Origin: Acidobacteriota bacterium
Lineage (GTDB): Bacteria; Acidobacteriota; Vicinamibacteria; Vicinamibacterales; UBA2999
Direction of reading: 5' to 3'
Assembly (NCBI GenBank): GCA_021730945.1
Contig: JAKFYH010000065.1
Coordinates: 1 to 36,759, forward strand
DNA: 36,759 nucleotides
Positions 1 to 8,304 of the stretch are shown piece after piece. A program made the translations under genes and the position numbers. Below the pieces are notes generated by a model. It worked only from the letters and a program-made list of their open reading frames with translations. It was not told where the DNA came from and made no database searches. The number at the start of each line of letters is the position of its first letter. Positions within the stretch are counted from its first letter, which is position 1.

Positions 1-23
1 GGGTCCGGGGTCCGGGGTCCGGA
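1..23. repeat. Heptamer repeat array (GGGTCCG)n at window edge
   Basis: Three tandem copies of GGGTCCG start at the first base, so the array probably continues outside the window. The unit is a rotation of the complement of GGACCCC, which forms part of the array at 15448-15522, and it resembles the array at 19761-19821. It lies 42 bp beyond the atpB stop codon. Between them are two GGATCC palindromes (about 46-63) and, on the minus strand, a run of six T (26-31) that could act in termination. That hairpin is short and distant from the T run, so I do not call a terminator. Confidence 0.8.
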
Positions 24-65
24 CGAAAAAAGCTCTTGTGCGCGGATCCCGGGCCCCGGATCCCG

Positions 66-824
66 TTAGTGAGCGGCCGCGTGGCCGTGTTCGCTGTTGT
101 AGTCGTCGCCGTGGTCATCGACGTGCGTGGCAGCGGTCAGGTAGATAGCGCCCAGCACCAGGAAGATGAACGCCTGCAGCGGGCCGACGATCAATCCCAG
201 GAACTGAATCGGCAGAGGTGCGATGAACGGCACGATGCTGGCGAGAATCAGCACCACCAGGTGCTCGCCGAAAATGTTGCCGAACAGGCGCAGCGTGAGC
301 GACAACACGCGCGACAGGTGGCTGATGATTTCGATGACGAAAATCATCGGCGCCAGCGCCAGCGGCACGCCCGGCATGACGGCGAAGTGCTTCAAGTACT
401 GCAGCGGGCCGTTGGCGATGACGCCCTGCGCGTGATAGTAGAGCCACAGCGTCAGCGCGCACGCGAACGGGACGTTGATGTTGCTGGTTGGCGAACCGAG
501 GCCGGGGACCTGGCCCATCAGGTTGCCCAGGAGGATGAATACGAACAACGTGCCGAGCAGGGGCAGGAACTTCCGCCCTTTCTTGCCCATGTTGTCCTCG
601 AGCACGCCGACCAGGAACGAGACGATGTCCTCGAGGATGATTTGCAGCTTGCCGGGATTGTCGACGCTCAACTGCGAGCGGATGGCCATCCCGATGGCCA
701 GGATGATGAGCGTAATCAACCCGACAAAGACCATGTGGTCGGGGATCTCGGCGTGAATGCCCAGGGCCGCGATCAGGGCGTTGATGATCGCGACGAGTGG
801 CGATGGATGTTCAATGGCTTCCAC
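66..824 (-). CDS. atpB: ATP synthase F0 subunit a
   Basis: Membrane subunit a of the F0 proton channel, which forms the half-channels next to the c-ring. The 252-residue product has several hydrophobic segments (about 32-48, 87-105, 118-131, 155-170, 187-204, 206-231). The family signature LTLRLFGN carries the essential arginine at residue 179. The hydrophilic tail is rich in His and Asp. Translation starts at GTG (822-824) with no Shine-Dalgarno sequence. A TACAAT hexamer on the minus strand at 833-838 could be a -10 box giving an almost leaderless mRNA. In many bacteria atpE follows atpB; that position is outside the window. No atpI is found upstream, where a lipoprotein gene sits instead. 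Confidence 0.97.
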   Translation of the reverse strand: MEAIEHPSPLVAIINALIAALGIHAEIPDHMVFVGLITLIILAIGMAIRSQLSVDNPGKLQIILEDIVSFLVGVLEDNMGKKGRKFLPLLGTLFVFILLGNLMGQVPGLGSPTSNINVPFACALTLWLYYHAQGVIANGPLQYLKHFAVMPGVPLALAPMIFVIEIISHLSRVLSLTLRLFGNIFGEHLVVLILASIVPFIAPLPIQFLGLIVGPLQAFIFLVLGAIYLTAATHVDDHGDDYNSEHGHAAAH

Positions 825-832
825 AGCCGCCG

Positions 833-838
833 ATTGTA
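833..838 (-). promoter_or_regulatory. Putative -10 box of atpB (TACAAT)
   Basis: TACAAT on the minus strand ends 8 nt before the GTG start of atpB. There is no clear -35 box and no Shine-Dalgarno sequence. The spacing would place the transcript start within a couple of bases of the start codon. The rest of 839-969 shows no gene or strong structure. Confidence 0.4.
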
Positions 839-969
839 CTACTTTTCACAAACCATCGCCACCGGCGCCGGCGCCGCAGATGACACCGACAACGCCGATA
901 ACATCCAGACTAACAACGACTTAGCGCCGCGCCGTTCAGGCGGATGCGAGCCGTCTGACCCAGGCCTCA

Positions 970-1329
970 CTACAGAAACTTAATGCTTTTCTCGCGGAGG
1001 TGGAGACCAAACGATCGGCCGCCAATCAGGGCCACTTCCTCGACCTCGCCGCGGACCCGAACCCGGGCATTCTTGCCGGGGGTGCGGCTGCTGTCGGAAA
1101 TCACCAGCATCTCACCCGAGCCATCGCTGACCCGGTAGACCCTGAAGGGCACCATCGGGATGCCAAACGAAGTGGTCACCACGCCCTCAACGGTCACCGT
1201 CTTGTCGGCGAACCTGCCCGGGTTGGTCTGCACCTCGGAGATCGAGCGCGAACCCATGGACGCGCATGCGCCCGACAGCGCGCCGGCGGCGATCACCAGA
1301 CTCCAGACGATGTTCTTTACGCGGATCAT
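970..1329 (-). CDS. Small exported (lipo)protein, OB-fold-like
   Basis: A 119-residue protein of unknown function. It has a basic start, a hydrophobic stretch (about 7-20) and LSGAC ending at Cys22. This resembles a lipobox, but the Leu is one position too far from the Cys, so lipidation is likely rather than certain. The mature part (about 30-119) has alternating beta-like segments, with phrases such as VTVEGVVTTS and VRVRGEVEEV, that resemble small OB-fold nucleic-acid-binding-like or DUF domains. The start at ATG 1327-1329 is supported by GGGAGG a few bases upstream; the reading frame runs further upstream, but that part looks non-coding. It lies between glnA and atpB on the same strand with wide gaps, so it is probably its own unit. 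Confidence 0.75.
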   Translation of the reverse strand: MIRVKNIVWSLVIAAGALSGACASMGSRSISEVQTNPGRFADKTVTVEGVVTTSFGIPMVPFRVYRVSDGSGEMLVISDSSRTPGKNARVRVRGEVEEVALIGGRSFGLHLREKSIKFL

Positions 1330-1513
1330 GGGCCGACCTCCCTGATGAAGTGGCCGCGAACAGATCGTGAAGAGTGCGGCCGGAGAGCGGCGATGCCAGC
1401 GCCTGCCTGATAGTTCGCCCCCCGGTGATCCGTCGCGGCCTACCACTCGGATATCAAGAGTCGTACCAAACGCAGATGCAAGCCGCTGGGCCTGGCCACA
1501 GCCGATGCAGGCG

Positions 1514-1540
1514 GAGCCACAGATGACGCAGATTACGCAG
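1514..1540. repeat. Dispersed repeat related to (GATGACGCA)n
   Basis: The stretch contains GATGACGCA followed by the variant GATTACGCA, a 9-bp period. The first 20 bases are identical to those at 30721-30740, about 29 kb away, where the next unit is an exact GATGACGCA. The two copies lie in unrelated intergenic contexts, which points to a dispersed repeat family. Confidence 0.75.
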
Positions 1541-1578
1541 AACTGCTTTACTTGGCAGGCAGTTACGGCCGTTCGGCC

Positions 1579-1620
1579 CAAGCCCCAAGTCTCAAGCCCC
1601 AGGCCCCATGCCCGAGGTCC
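1579..1620. repeat. Heptamer array (CAAGCCC-type, 6 units)
   Basis: Six consecutive 7-bp units read CAAGCCC, CAAGTCT, CAAGCCC, CAGGCCC, CATGCCC and GAGGTCC. The sequence differs from the GGGATCC and TTGAAAG arrays elsewhere in the window, but the 7-bp period is the same. It lies between glnA and the lipoprotein gene. Confidence 0.75.
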
Positions 1621-1654
1621 AAACCTGTCCCCGAGGCAGGACGCCGTCCCCTCG

Positions 1655-2992
1655 CTAATACACGCCGAGGTAGCGGTCCATCTCCCAGGGCGAGACGTGA
1701 CGGATGTATTCGTCCCACTCCTCGCGCTTGGCATCAAGGAAGTGCGTGAAGATGTGTTCGCCGAGGGTTTCCTTCACCAGCGCATCCTTCTCGAACTCGT
1801 CCAGCGCCTCGCTGAGGTTGGCCGGCAGGTCGTCGATGCGCAAGTGGCGGCGCTCGCGGTGGCTCATCTTGTAGATGTTCTTGTTCACCGGCGGACCCGG
1901 GTCGACCTGGAGGTCGATGCCGTCAAGTCCGGCCCGCAACATTACCGCCAGCGCCAGGTATGGGTTGCACGACGGGTCGGGCATGCGCAGCTCCACGCGC
2001 GTAGAGGCGCCACGTGCGGCCGGCACGCGCACGAGCGGGCTGCGGTTCTTCTCAGACCACGCGATCGCCGTGGGCGCCTCGTAGCCGGGAACCAGGCGCT
2101 TGTACGAATTCACCAATGGATTGGTGATGGCGCAGAACCCCTTGGCGTGCTGCAGCAGTCCGCCGACGTAGTTCATGCAGGTCTGGCTGAGCTGGATCTC
2201 GTTACCGGCGTCGAAGAACGCATTGGCGCCGCTGGCGAACAGCGACTGGTGCGTGTGCATGCCCGACCCGTTGACGCCGAAGATCGGCTTGGGCATGAAG
2301 GTCGCGTGCAGGTTGTTTCTGAGCGCCACGTTCTTCACGATGAACCGGCACGTGCTCACGTTGTCGGCGGTGGTCAGGACGTCATCGTAGTGAAAGTCAA
2401 TCTCGTGCTGGCCCGGCGCGACTTCGTGGTGCGCGGCTTCGACGGCAATCCCCATCTGCTCGAGCGCGATCACGATCTCGCGGCGGACGTCTTCGCCAAG
2501 ATCGATGGGGGCGAGGTCGAAGTAGCTGGCCCGATCGTGGGTCTCGGTGGTGGCCCGGCCATCACGGCGGAGGAACAGGAAGAATTCGGTCTCGGGCCCC
2601 GCCATCATGGTGAAGCCGCGGTCGGCGGCCTGGGCGATGGCCCGCTTCAGCGTAGTGCGCGGGCAGCCGGCGAACGGGCTGCCGTCCGGGTTGGCAATGT
2701 CGCAAATCAGGCGGCCGACACGCGCGCCGTTGGCATCGGCCCACGGGAAGACCTGGAAGGTCGCCAGGTCCGGACGCAAGTACATGTCCGACTCCTCGAT
2801 GCGGACGAAGCCCTCAATCGACGAACCGTCGAACATGATCCTGCCGTCAAGGGCCTCGGAAAACTGGCGGTCGGGGACCTCGACATTCTTGATGACGCCG
2901 AGGATGTCGGTGAACTGCAGGCGCATGAACTTGACCCCCTGCTGCTCGGCCCGCTCAAGAATCTCCCGCTTTTCGTCCCCGCCATTTCCCAT
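1655..2992 (-). CDS. glnA: Glutamine synthetase, type I
   Basis: ATP-dependent synthesis of glutamine from glutamate and ammonia, in the cytoplasm. The 445-residue length and sequence fit GSI-alpha enzymes of the Bacillus kind. The N-terminal beta-grasp domain (about 15-100) includes MFDGSSIEGF. The catalytic domain has GPETEFF and NGSGMHTHQS (substrate, ATP and metal site), and the C-terminal part contains NKNIYKMS and ends with a W-E-x-x-x-Y-x-x-x-Y pattern. The Tyr-adenylylation loop of proteobacterial GSI-beta is not evident, so regulation by feedback or protein binding is more likely (inference). The ATG at 2990-2992 is chosen because the preceding 34 codons of the open frame look non-coding and a TACAAT box lies just upstream. 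Confidence 0.96.
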   Translation of the reverse strand: MGNGGDEKREILERAEQQGVKFMRLQFTDILGVIKNVEVPDRQFSEALDGRIMFDGSSIEGFVRIEESDMYLRPDLATFQVFPWADANGARVGRLICDIANPDGSPFAGCPRTTLKRAIAQAADRGFTMMAGPETEFFLFLRRDGRATTETHDRASYFDLAPIDLGEDVRREIVIALEQMGIAVEAAHHEVAPGQHEIDFHYDDVLTTADNVSTCRFIVKNVALRNNLHATFMPKPIFGVNGSGMHTHQSLFASGANAFFDAGNEIQLSQTCMNYVGGLLQHAKGFCAITNPLVNSYKRLVPGYEAPTAIAWSEKNRSPLVRVPAARGASTRVELRMPDPSCNPYLALAVMLRAGLDGIDLQVDPGPPVNKNIYKMSHRERRHLRIDDLPANLSEALDEFEKDALVKETLGEHIFTHFLDAKREEWDEYIRHVSPWEMDRYLGVY

Positions 2993-2998
2993 TACCGG

Positions 2999-3004
2999 AT
3001 TGTA
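2999..3004 (-). promoter_or_regulatory. Putative -10 box of glnA, leaderless type
   Basis: TACAAT on the minus strand, with exactly six bases between it and the glnA ATG and no Shine-Dalgarno sequence. Transcription would start at or next to the start codon. No good -35 box and no sigma-54 (-24/-12) signature is visible. The gap 2993-3129 is shared with the divergent PDZ gene. Confidence 0.5.
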
Positions 3005-3129
3005 ACGGCTGTCCGGGCAAACCTTTCGGATTGCGCGGTCGTCAGACCCCATTGAATGCCCACCCGCGCCCTGGTGGCGCGCCGCCATCGGCACGGTGGG
3101 TCAGGGGTGGGATTGAGGGAGAAGACCAG

Positions 3130-4008
3130 ATGAAGAACCTGAAATTCGGCGTGTTCTGCCTGGGCCTGGCGACCGTGGTCGGTGCCGCCGTGAGCGGTCT
3201 CGGCGCCCAGGATCGCGTGGAAGTGCGCCGGGCACCCGCCGGCGGGAGCCTGATGATGCTCGACGGCCGCGGCAGCCACCTGGGCGTGGTCGTCAGCGAC
3301 GTTGATGCCAAGCAGGGCGCCGGTGTGAAGGTTGACGATGTGACGCAGGGCAGCGCCGCCGAGAAGGCGGGGCTGAAGACGGGCGACGTCGTGGTCGAGT
3401 TCGACGGCGAACGCGTTCGCAGCGCCCGCCAGTTCACGCGGCTGGTGCAGGAAACGCCCGACGGCCGCGCGGTGGCCATCGCCGTGCTGCGTAACGGCAC
3501 CCGGCAAACACTGAAAGCCACGCCCGAGGCGCGATCGTTCAACTGGGACATGACCATCGATGGCGACCGTCTTGGCCGCGAGGTCGAGCGCGGCCTGCAG
3601 GGGATGCGCGAGTTCCGAGTGGACCCGCAGTTCAACTACCGATTCGACGACCGCGACGGTCGCGAGTCGCGCCGCTTCGAGTTCCGCACGCCTGACGGCG
3701 GGCGGGCCGACGTGTTCAGCATGCGCTCGTCGCGCGGGCGGCTGGGCGTGACGGTTCAGGAACTGTCACCGGAGCTGGCCGAGTATTTCGGCGCGAAGGA
3801 CGGCGGCGCGCTGGTCGCCGGCGTGACCAGGGACTCGGCCGCCGACAAGGCGGGGCTGAAGGCCGGCGACGTGATCACGATGGTCAAGGGCGATCGCGTC
3901 ACGGATGCCGACGGCCTGATTCGCGCCCTGGCCGGCATGACCGGCGAGGTGGCGCTCGGCGTCGTCCGGGACAAAAAGGCGATCACGGTCACGGCGTCAT
4001 TGCAGTAG
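3130..4008 (+). CDS. Exported protein with two PDZ domains
   Basis: A 292-residue protein with an N-terminal signal-like segment (about 5-26, ending GLGAQ) and two PDZ domains at about 48-132 and 203-290. Each PDZ has the typical S-A-A-x-K-A-G-L-K-x-G-D-V pattern (around residues 75-87 and 236-248). They are joined by a charged Arg/Asp/Phe-rich linker (135-200). There is no protease domain, so it is not a DegP/HtrA enzyme; a periplasmic binding or scaffold role is inferred. ATG 3130 is chosen because it precedes the signal sequence and has GGGAGA upstream; the open frame extends to 3031 without protein-like content. Its 3' end overlaps the convergent kinase gene by 12 bp. Confidence 0.88.
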   Translation: MKNLKFGVFCLGLATVVGAAVSGLGAQDRVEVRRAPAGGSLMMLDGRGSHLGVVVSDVDAKQGAGVKVDDVTQGSAAEKAGLKTGDVVVEFDGERVRSARQFTRLVQETPDGRAVAIAVLRNGTRQTLKATPEARSFNWDMTIDGDRLGREVERGLQGMREFRVDPQFNYRFDDRDGRESRRFEFRTPDGGRADVFSMRSSRGRLGVTVQELSPELAEYFGAKDGGALVAGVTRDSAADKAGLKAGDVITMVKGDRVTDADGLIRALAGMTGEVALGVVRDKKAITVTASLQ

Positions 4009-6690
4009 CCGCGTGACCTCCGCAGTGAGCGCTGCCGCCTCGATCGGCTTGGTCAGGTAGACGTTGGCTCCGAGGCGCAGCGATCGCAGTTCGTTCGACG
4101 ACCGATCCGCCCCCGACACCACGACCACGGGGATCCGCGCGTGCTCGGCGTTGGACTTGAGGCGCGCCAGCACTTCGTAGCCGTCGATGTTCGGCATCAG
4201 CAGGTCGAGCACCAGCAGGTCGATGTGCTCGCGTTCGATCGTGGCCAGGGCCTCGGCGCCATCGCGGGCCTGCAGCACGCGATGGCCGTTGCGGGTGAGC
4301 GACGCCGTCAGCACGCCTCGCAGGTCCGCGTCATCTTCGGCCACCAGGACCGAGGCGCCCCGCCGGCTGCCGAGCGACAGGCCGATCTCACGCAGGAGAC
4401 TCTCGAGACCATCGCCCTTGGCGACCACGGCAACACCCTCCGGCCGCCGGGCCGACGCGGAAGCGTCGGTCACGCCGGACACGACCACGACGGGGATGCG
4501 GGCGAGATCCGCCTGCTCGCGCAGGCGCTCGATGAACTCCCATCCGTCCAGGCCGGGCATCAGCAGGTCGACGGTGATGATGTCTGGGCGCATGGTCCGC
4601 GCGATGTGCATCGCGGAGGCTGCGTCGCGGGCATCGAGCACTTCGTAGCCGGCATTGACCAGCTGGGTTCGAATCAGTGTCCGGAAGTCGTCGTCGTCGT
4701 CCACTACCAATACCCGGCGCACGGTGAGCCGGGCGGAACCGTCCGGGTTGGCGGCCACCGGCGCCAGCATCGCGGCGGCGGCCTCCTCGGCGGTGGCCGC
4801 GGGCAGGGTGAACGAGAAGCGAGTGCCTTTCTGCACTTCGCTGTCAACGAAGATGCGGCCGCCATGCTGCTCGATCAGCGCCTTGGTAATGGCCAGACCC
4901 AGGCCGGTGCCGCCCTTGCGGCGCGATGCCGAGCTGTCCACCTGCTGGAATTTCTTGAAGAGCCGATTCAGGTTCTCCGGGGCGATGCCTTCTCCCTGAT
5001 CTGAAACCGCCAGGGTGACCATGCTCTCGGTCCCGGTAGCTGTCAGCGTCACCGTCGAATCCCTGGGCGCGAACTTGACGGCGTTCGACAACAGGTTGAC
5101 CAGGGCCTGGACGATGCGATCCGGGTCGATCATGACCGGACGCAACCGCGCCGGCAGTCTTGCTTCCAGCGTGACTTGTGCCTGGCGGGCCGGACCTTCG
5201 ACCACCTGGATTGACTGGCGGACGACATCGGCGATGTTCGCCAGCTTCTTGTGCAGGGTGATGTTGCCGGACTCGATTTTGGCGACGTCGAGGATGTCGT
5301 TAATGATGCGCACCAGCCGCTCGCAGTTATTGAGCGCGATCTGCAGCAGGTGGCGGTGCTCCTCGTCCGGCACTGAACCGGGTTCGTCGAGAACCAACTG
5401 CACCGAGCCGCGAATGGAGGTGAGCGGCGTGCGCAGCTCGTGGCTGACGATCGACACGAACTCATCCTTCATCCGATCCACTTCGCGCAGGCGGGACAGA
5501 TCCTGGAACGCGACGATGGCGCCGGCGATGTGGCCGAGATCGTTGCGCAGCGGCGCGCCGCTGGCCAGAATCGGGAAGACGCGGCCGTCGGGGTGATGAA
5601 TCTCCAGCTCCTCGTTGCGGACCGGCTCGCCTCGCAGGGCGCGGGCCGAGATCCACTGATCGGGGGGAATCGGCGTGCCGTCCTTGGCGACGCGCTTGAA
5701 CCGTGTCCAGTAGTTCTGGCGCAACTCCGGGTTCTTGGGCTCGATGCCGAACACGTCGGCGGCGGCCTTGTTGCGCAGGCGCACGCTGCCGTCGGGGTTG
5801 AAGATCATCAGCGCCGCGGGCACGGTTTCCAGGGTGGCCAACAAGTCGGCGTGCGCGGCCTCCACGCGCCGCCGCGCCTCGGCGGTCGCGCTGGCCAGAT
5901 CGCGGGTCTCGCTGAGCGCGCTGGCCAGCTCGCGCTCGCGGACCTGGATCGACTGCGACATCTTCGCGAACGAATTGATCAGGACGCCAATCTCGTCGTC
6001 GCGCAAGGTCTGATGGGCCGCGCTGAAGTCGCCCTGTTCGATGCGCTCGGCCGAGTCGGTCAGCTCCCGCAAGGGGTCGAGCACCCCGCGCTTGGCAAAC
6101 CAGACGACGATCGAAATGGCCAGAATGAACAAACTGGCGTAGCCGACCCGGGCCACCGCGAGCGTTGCCCGCTGCCCGTTGATCCGGTCTGTGATCTCGC
6201 GCAGCAGCTCGCGCTCGTGCGCATCGAACTCGACAAGCAGTCGATTGAGGCCGGCGAAATCCTCGGCCGACCGCCGGATGAGCAGGTCCTGGTCGGTGGT
6301 CGATGCGTCGCGAGTCAGCGGCTCTACCAGTTCCCACTGGCCCATCCACGCCCCGGCTGTGTTGCGAAACCGGGCCAGCCGCTGTTGCTGTTCGGGGTCG
6401 TGGACACTGGCTGCGAGCAGCGCCAGGGCGCCGGCATAGATGCGGCGGCTGTCGTCGCGACGCTCACGCATGGCGTCGGCGCCGGTCAACGTAAATGCCA
6501 GTTGGTTTGCCCGCGCCTCGGCCACAGCTCGCCAGACAACGCCGTGCAGGTTGAGCACGCCGCCTATGCGGTCCTTCTCCGAATCAATCCGCGCTGTCTC
6601 CGAGTACGAGTACGCGACCAGGCCGATCGCGGCCGCCGCGAGGAGATAGATCAGCCACAGGCCGGCAAATGCCCGGGTTCGAATCTTCAC
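3997..6690 (-). CDS. Membrane hybrid histidine kinase (HAMP-PAS-HK-REC-REC)
   Basis: An 897-residue sensor kinase. Two membrane segments (about 9-28 and 180-198) flank a helical periplasmic sensor of about 150 residues. HAMP (about 198-252), a helical linker and a PAS domain (about 280-400) follow. The HisKA domain has SHELRTP with phospho-acceptor His417. The HATPase domain has an N box (Asn536), DQGEG (from Asp564) and GGTGLGLA (593-600). Two receiver domains follow: REC1 (about 659-770, Asp708) and REC2 (about 780-897, Asp829, Lys881). There is no Hpt or DNA-binding output, so the signal probably passes to the neighbouring CheY-like protein or a distant partner. It starts with GTG overlapping the stop of the receiver gene by 4 bp. 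Confidence 0.95.
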   Translation of the reverse strand: MKIRTRAFAGLWLIYLLAAAAIGLVAYSYSETARIDSEKDRIGGVLNLHGVVWRAVAEARANQLAFTLTGADAMRERRDDSRRIYAGALALLAASVHDPEQQQRLARFRNTAGAWMGQWELVEPLTRDASTTDQDLLIRRSAEDFAGLNRLLVEFDAHERELLREITDRINGQRATLAVARVGYASLFILAISIVVWFAKRGVLDPLRELTDSAERIEQGDFSAAHQTLRDDEIGVLINSFAKMSQSIQVRERELASALSETRDLASATAEARRRVEAAHADLLATLETVPAALMIFNPDGSVRLRNKAAADVFGIEPKNPELRQNYWTRFKRVAKDGTPIPPDQWISARALRGEPVRNEELEIHHPDGRVFPILASGAPLRNDLGHIAGAIVAFQDLSRLREVDRMKDEFVSIVSHELRTPLTSIRGSVQLVLDEPGSVPDEEHRHLLQIALNNCERLVRIINDILDVAKIESGNITLHKKLANIADVVRQSIQVVEGPARQAQVTLEARLPARLRPVMIDPDRIVQALVNLLSNAVKFAPRDSTVTLTATGTESMVTLAVSDQGEGIAPENLNRLFKKFQQVDSSASRRKGGTGLGLAITKALIEQHGGRIFVDSEVQKGTRFSFTLPAATAEEAAAAMLAPVAANPDGSARLTVRRVLVVDDDDDFRTLIRTQLVNAGYEVLDARDAASAMHIARTMRPDIITVDLLMPGLDGWEFIERLREQADLARIPVVVVSGVTDASASARRPEGVAVVAKGDGLESLLREIGLSLGSRRGASVLVAEDDADLRGVLTASLTRNGHRVLQARDGAEALATIEREHIDLLVLDLLMPNIDGYEVLARLKSNAEHARIPVVVVSGADRSSNELRSLRLGANVYLTKPIEAAALTAEVTRLLQ

Positions 6691-7061
6691 GGGGTTTTCG
6701 CGACGATGTCCTTGACCTGCTGTCCGAGTGACAGGGCGTCAAACGGCTTGGTCACATAGCCCGAGGCGCCCAGGCTCAGGCCGCGCTGAATCTCGGCCTC
6801 CTGGGACTTGGCGGTGAGGAAGATCACGGGAATGGCGGCGGTGGCGGGATCGGCCTTGAGCTGGCGGCAGGTTTCCGGGCCGTCAAGTTCCGGCATCATC
6901 CAGTCGAGCAACACGACATCGGGCGCCTGCTCGCGAACGGCGTCCAGGGCGGCTTGGCCGTTCCCGACGACTCTTACGATGAACCCCGCGCGCTTGAGCG
7001 CCAGGCGGGCGACCAGTTGGATGTCGGGGTCATCCTCGGCGAGTACGACGGTCAGGTTCAT
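6687..7061 (-). CDS. Single-domain response regulator (CheY-like)
   Basis: A 124-residue receiver domain without an output domain. The acidic pair Asp10/Asp11, phospho-acceptor Asp53 (LLDWMMP), Thr83 and Lys105 (VTKPFD) are all present, so phosphorylation should work. It overlaps the hybrid kinase gene downstream (GTGA) and the GAF-protein gene upstream (ATGA), 4 bp each, indicating translational coupling in a three-gene operon. It probably acts as a phosphate acceptor or shuttle for the kinase at 3997-6690. Confidence 0.95.
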   Translation of the reverse strand: MNLTVVLAEDDPDIQLVARLALKRAGFIVRVVGNGQAALDAVREQAPDVVLLDWMMPELDGPETCRQLKADPATAAIPVIFLTAKSQEAEIQRGLSLGASGYVTKPFDALSLGQQVKDIVAKTP

Positions 7062-8269
7062 GAGACCGCGCTTTCCGCGCTGCGCTCAACCGCCGCCGCC
7101 GGCACGGGCGCCGTCAGCGTCGCCAGTTGTGCCGCCAGGATTGACGCCACGGCCAGGCACGCTTCGTCGGCAAGCTTGCCGGGCTGCAATTCCGCCGACA
7201 GGACGCCGACCGGTCCGGTTGGCCCGCACATCGGCACTGCAAGGGCGGCGCCGGCGGTGGCGGTGGCCGGACTGACTCGCGGCGCGTTTTCGCGCAGCGC
7301 CTCGGCGGTCATGTTGGCGTCGGCGCGTGCGATGGCACCGATGCGTTTGACGATCCGCTCGTCAAACCCGTGGGTGGAGACCGGCGACAGTGACCCGCCA
7401 TCATTGGTCGCGACCCACACGATCAGGCCCTTGGCGCCAATCGCGGTGCACGCCCGCGCCAGCGCGCCCGAGAGCGCACCGGCATCGGTGAGCGCCGACA
7501 GGTCCGAACAAATCTCGGCAACCAGCGTCAGATCGACCGTCGGAAGAGTGACCGCCGACAAAGGCTGTGGAGGCTCGACCAGATCGGGTCGCTTCAGGTC
7601 GATGGTGATGTTGTCCGCCGGCTCGGGCTTGTTGATGGTGTCGGCCAGTTCCTGCCGCCACTCGCCCGGCTCTTTCGCCGGTGCGGAGGCACGAGGCAGG
7701 AGCAGGAGCGCGGCGAGGAACCAGACGCCAATGCCGGCTGCTGCCAAGATCAGCTGTTCCTGGCGGATGCCGGCCACCCGGCGGTCGGCGGCGTGGCGCA
7801 AGACCTGACGTCCGCCAGCCACCTGTTCGTTGACGGCGGCCAGCAGATCCCGCACTTCGGTGAACAGCACGTCTCCCGCCAGGATCAACTCGCCGCGGTC
7901 GACGTACTGGAGGGCGCGGCGGTCGGCGGCGGCCAGCTGGTCGACGCTGTCGAGCGAGTCGGCCAGGGATCCGCCCGTCGCGGCCATGGCTGAATCGAGG
8001 GAGACGAGTCGCTGCTTCAACGCGTCAAGGGTCGTGCCGACGCGCTTGCTCCAGAACTCGCTGCCCTGATTGGGGGCAAGGTAGGCCGTCATCGACCCGC
8101 GCAGGTCGTGGAGAGCGCTCAGCGACTCTTCGGCGGCCAGGTCGATGGCGGCGCCGTCCTGCCGCGCCGCGGCCAGGCTCAGTTCCACGGCCTGAGCGCG
8201 GTAACCCAAGCCGGCGCTGGCGAGCACTGCCAGGACAAAGACAGCGATACGAACGGACCTGCGACCCAC
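7058..8269 (-). CDS. Membrane protein with helical sensor region and GAF domain
   Basis: A 403-residue protein. A membrane segment or uncleaved signal (about 7-25) and a second one (about 172-192) enclose a helical extracytoplasmic region of roughly 145 residues. A charged linker follows, then a GAF-like domain (about 248-385). No kinase, cyclase or effector domain is present. The topology mirrors the sensor half of the hybrid kinase in the same operon, so it may be a co-receptor or signal-input partner (inference). It starts at GTG (8267-8269) without a Shine-Dalgarno sequence; TATCCT on the minus strand at 8277-8282 ends 7 nt before it. The stop overlaps the receiver gene by 4 bp. Confidence 0.8.
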   Translation of the reverse strand: MGRRSVRIAVFVLAVLASAGLGYRAQAVELSLAAARQDGAAIDLAAEESLSALHDLRGSMTAYLAPNQGSEFWSKRVGTTLDALKQRLVSLDSAMAATGGSLADSLDSVDQLAAADRRALQYVDRGELILAGDVLFTEVRDLLAAVNEQVAGGRQVLRHAADRRVAGIRQEQLILAAAGIGVWFLAALLLLPRASAPAKEPGEWRQELADTINKPEPADNITIDLKRPDLVEPPQPLSAVTLPTVDLTLVAEICSDLSALTDAGALSGALARACTAIGAKGLIVWVATNDGGSLSPVSTHGFDERIVKRIGAIARADANMTAEALRENAPRVSPATATAGAALAVPMCGPTGPVGVLSAELQPGKLADEACLAVASILAAQLATLTAPVPAAAVERSAESAVS

Positions 8270-8276
8270 GCAGGAG

Positions 8277-8282
8277 AGGATA
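8277..8282 (-). promoter_or_regulatory. Putative -10 box of the GAF/receiver/kinase operon
   Basis: TATCCT on the minus strand, 7 nt before the GTG of the GAF-protein gene. No ribosome binding site is visible. It lies in the 35-bp gap after nuoG. Read-through from nuoG is also possible. Confidence 0.35.
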
Positions 8283-8304
8283 GCAGATAGTTCCGCGGTC
8301 CAGG

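Larger units (their letters stand above)
1330..1654. other. Intergenic region with two short repeats, no gene
   Basis: This 325-bp gap between glnA and the lipoprotein gene contains no convincing coding sequence. It holds a 9-bp-type repeat at 1514-1540, whose first 20 bases match 30721-30740, and a 7-bp-period array at 1579-1620. Antisense frames of glnA run into this region, but they show no recognisable protein. Confidence 0.7.

Noticed and set aside
24-65. Rho-independent terminator for atpB from GGATCC palindromes and the T6 run
   Set aside because: The stem is only 5-6 bp and about 14 bases lie between it and the T run, so the evidence is too weak.
1367-3055. Long plus-strand open frame of about 560 codons opposite glnA
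   Set aside because: It is antisense to a clear glutamine synthetase, its product has no recognisable domain, and such shadow frames are common in GC-rich DNA.
4141-6759. Long plus-strand frames opposite the hybrid kinase
   Set aside because: Antisense shadows of a well-supported kinase gene with all catalytic motifs.
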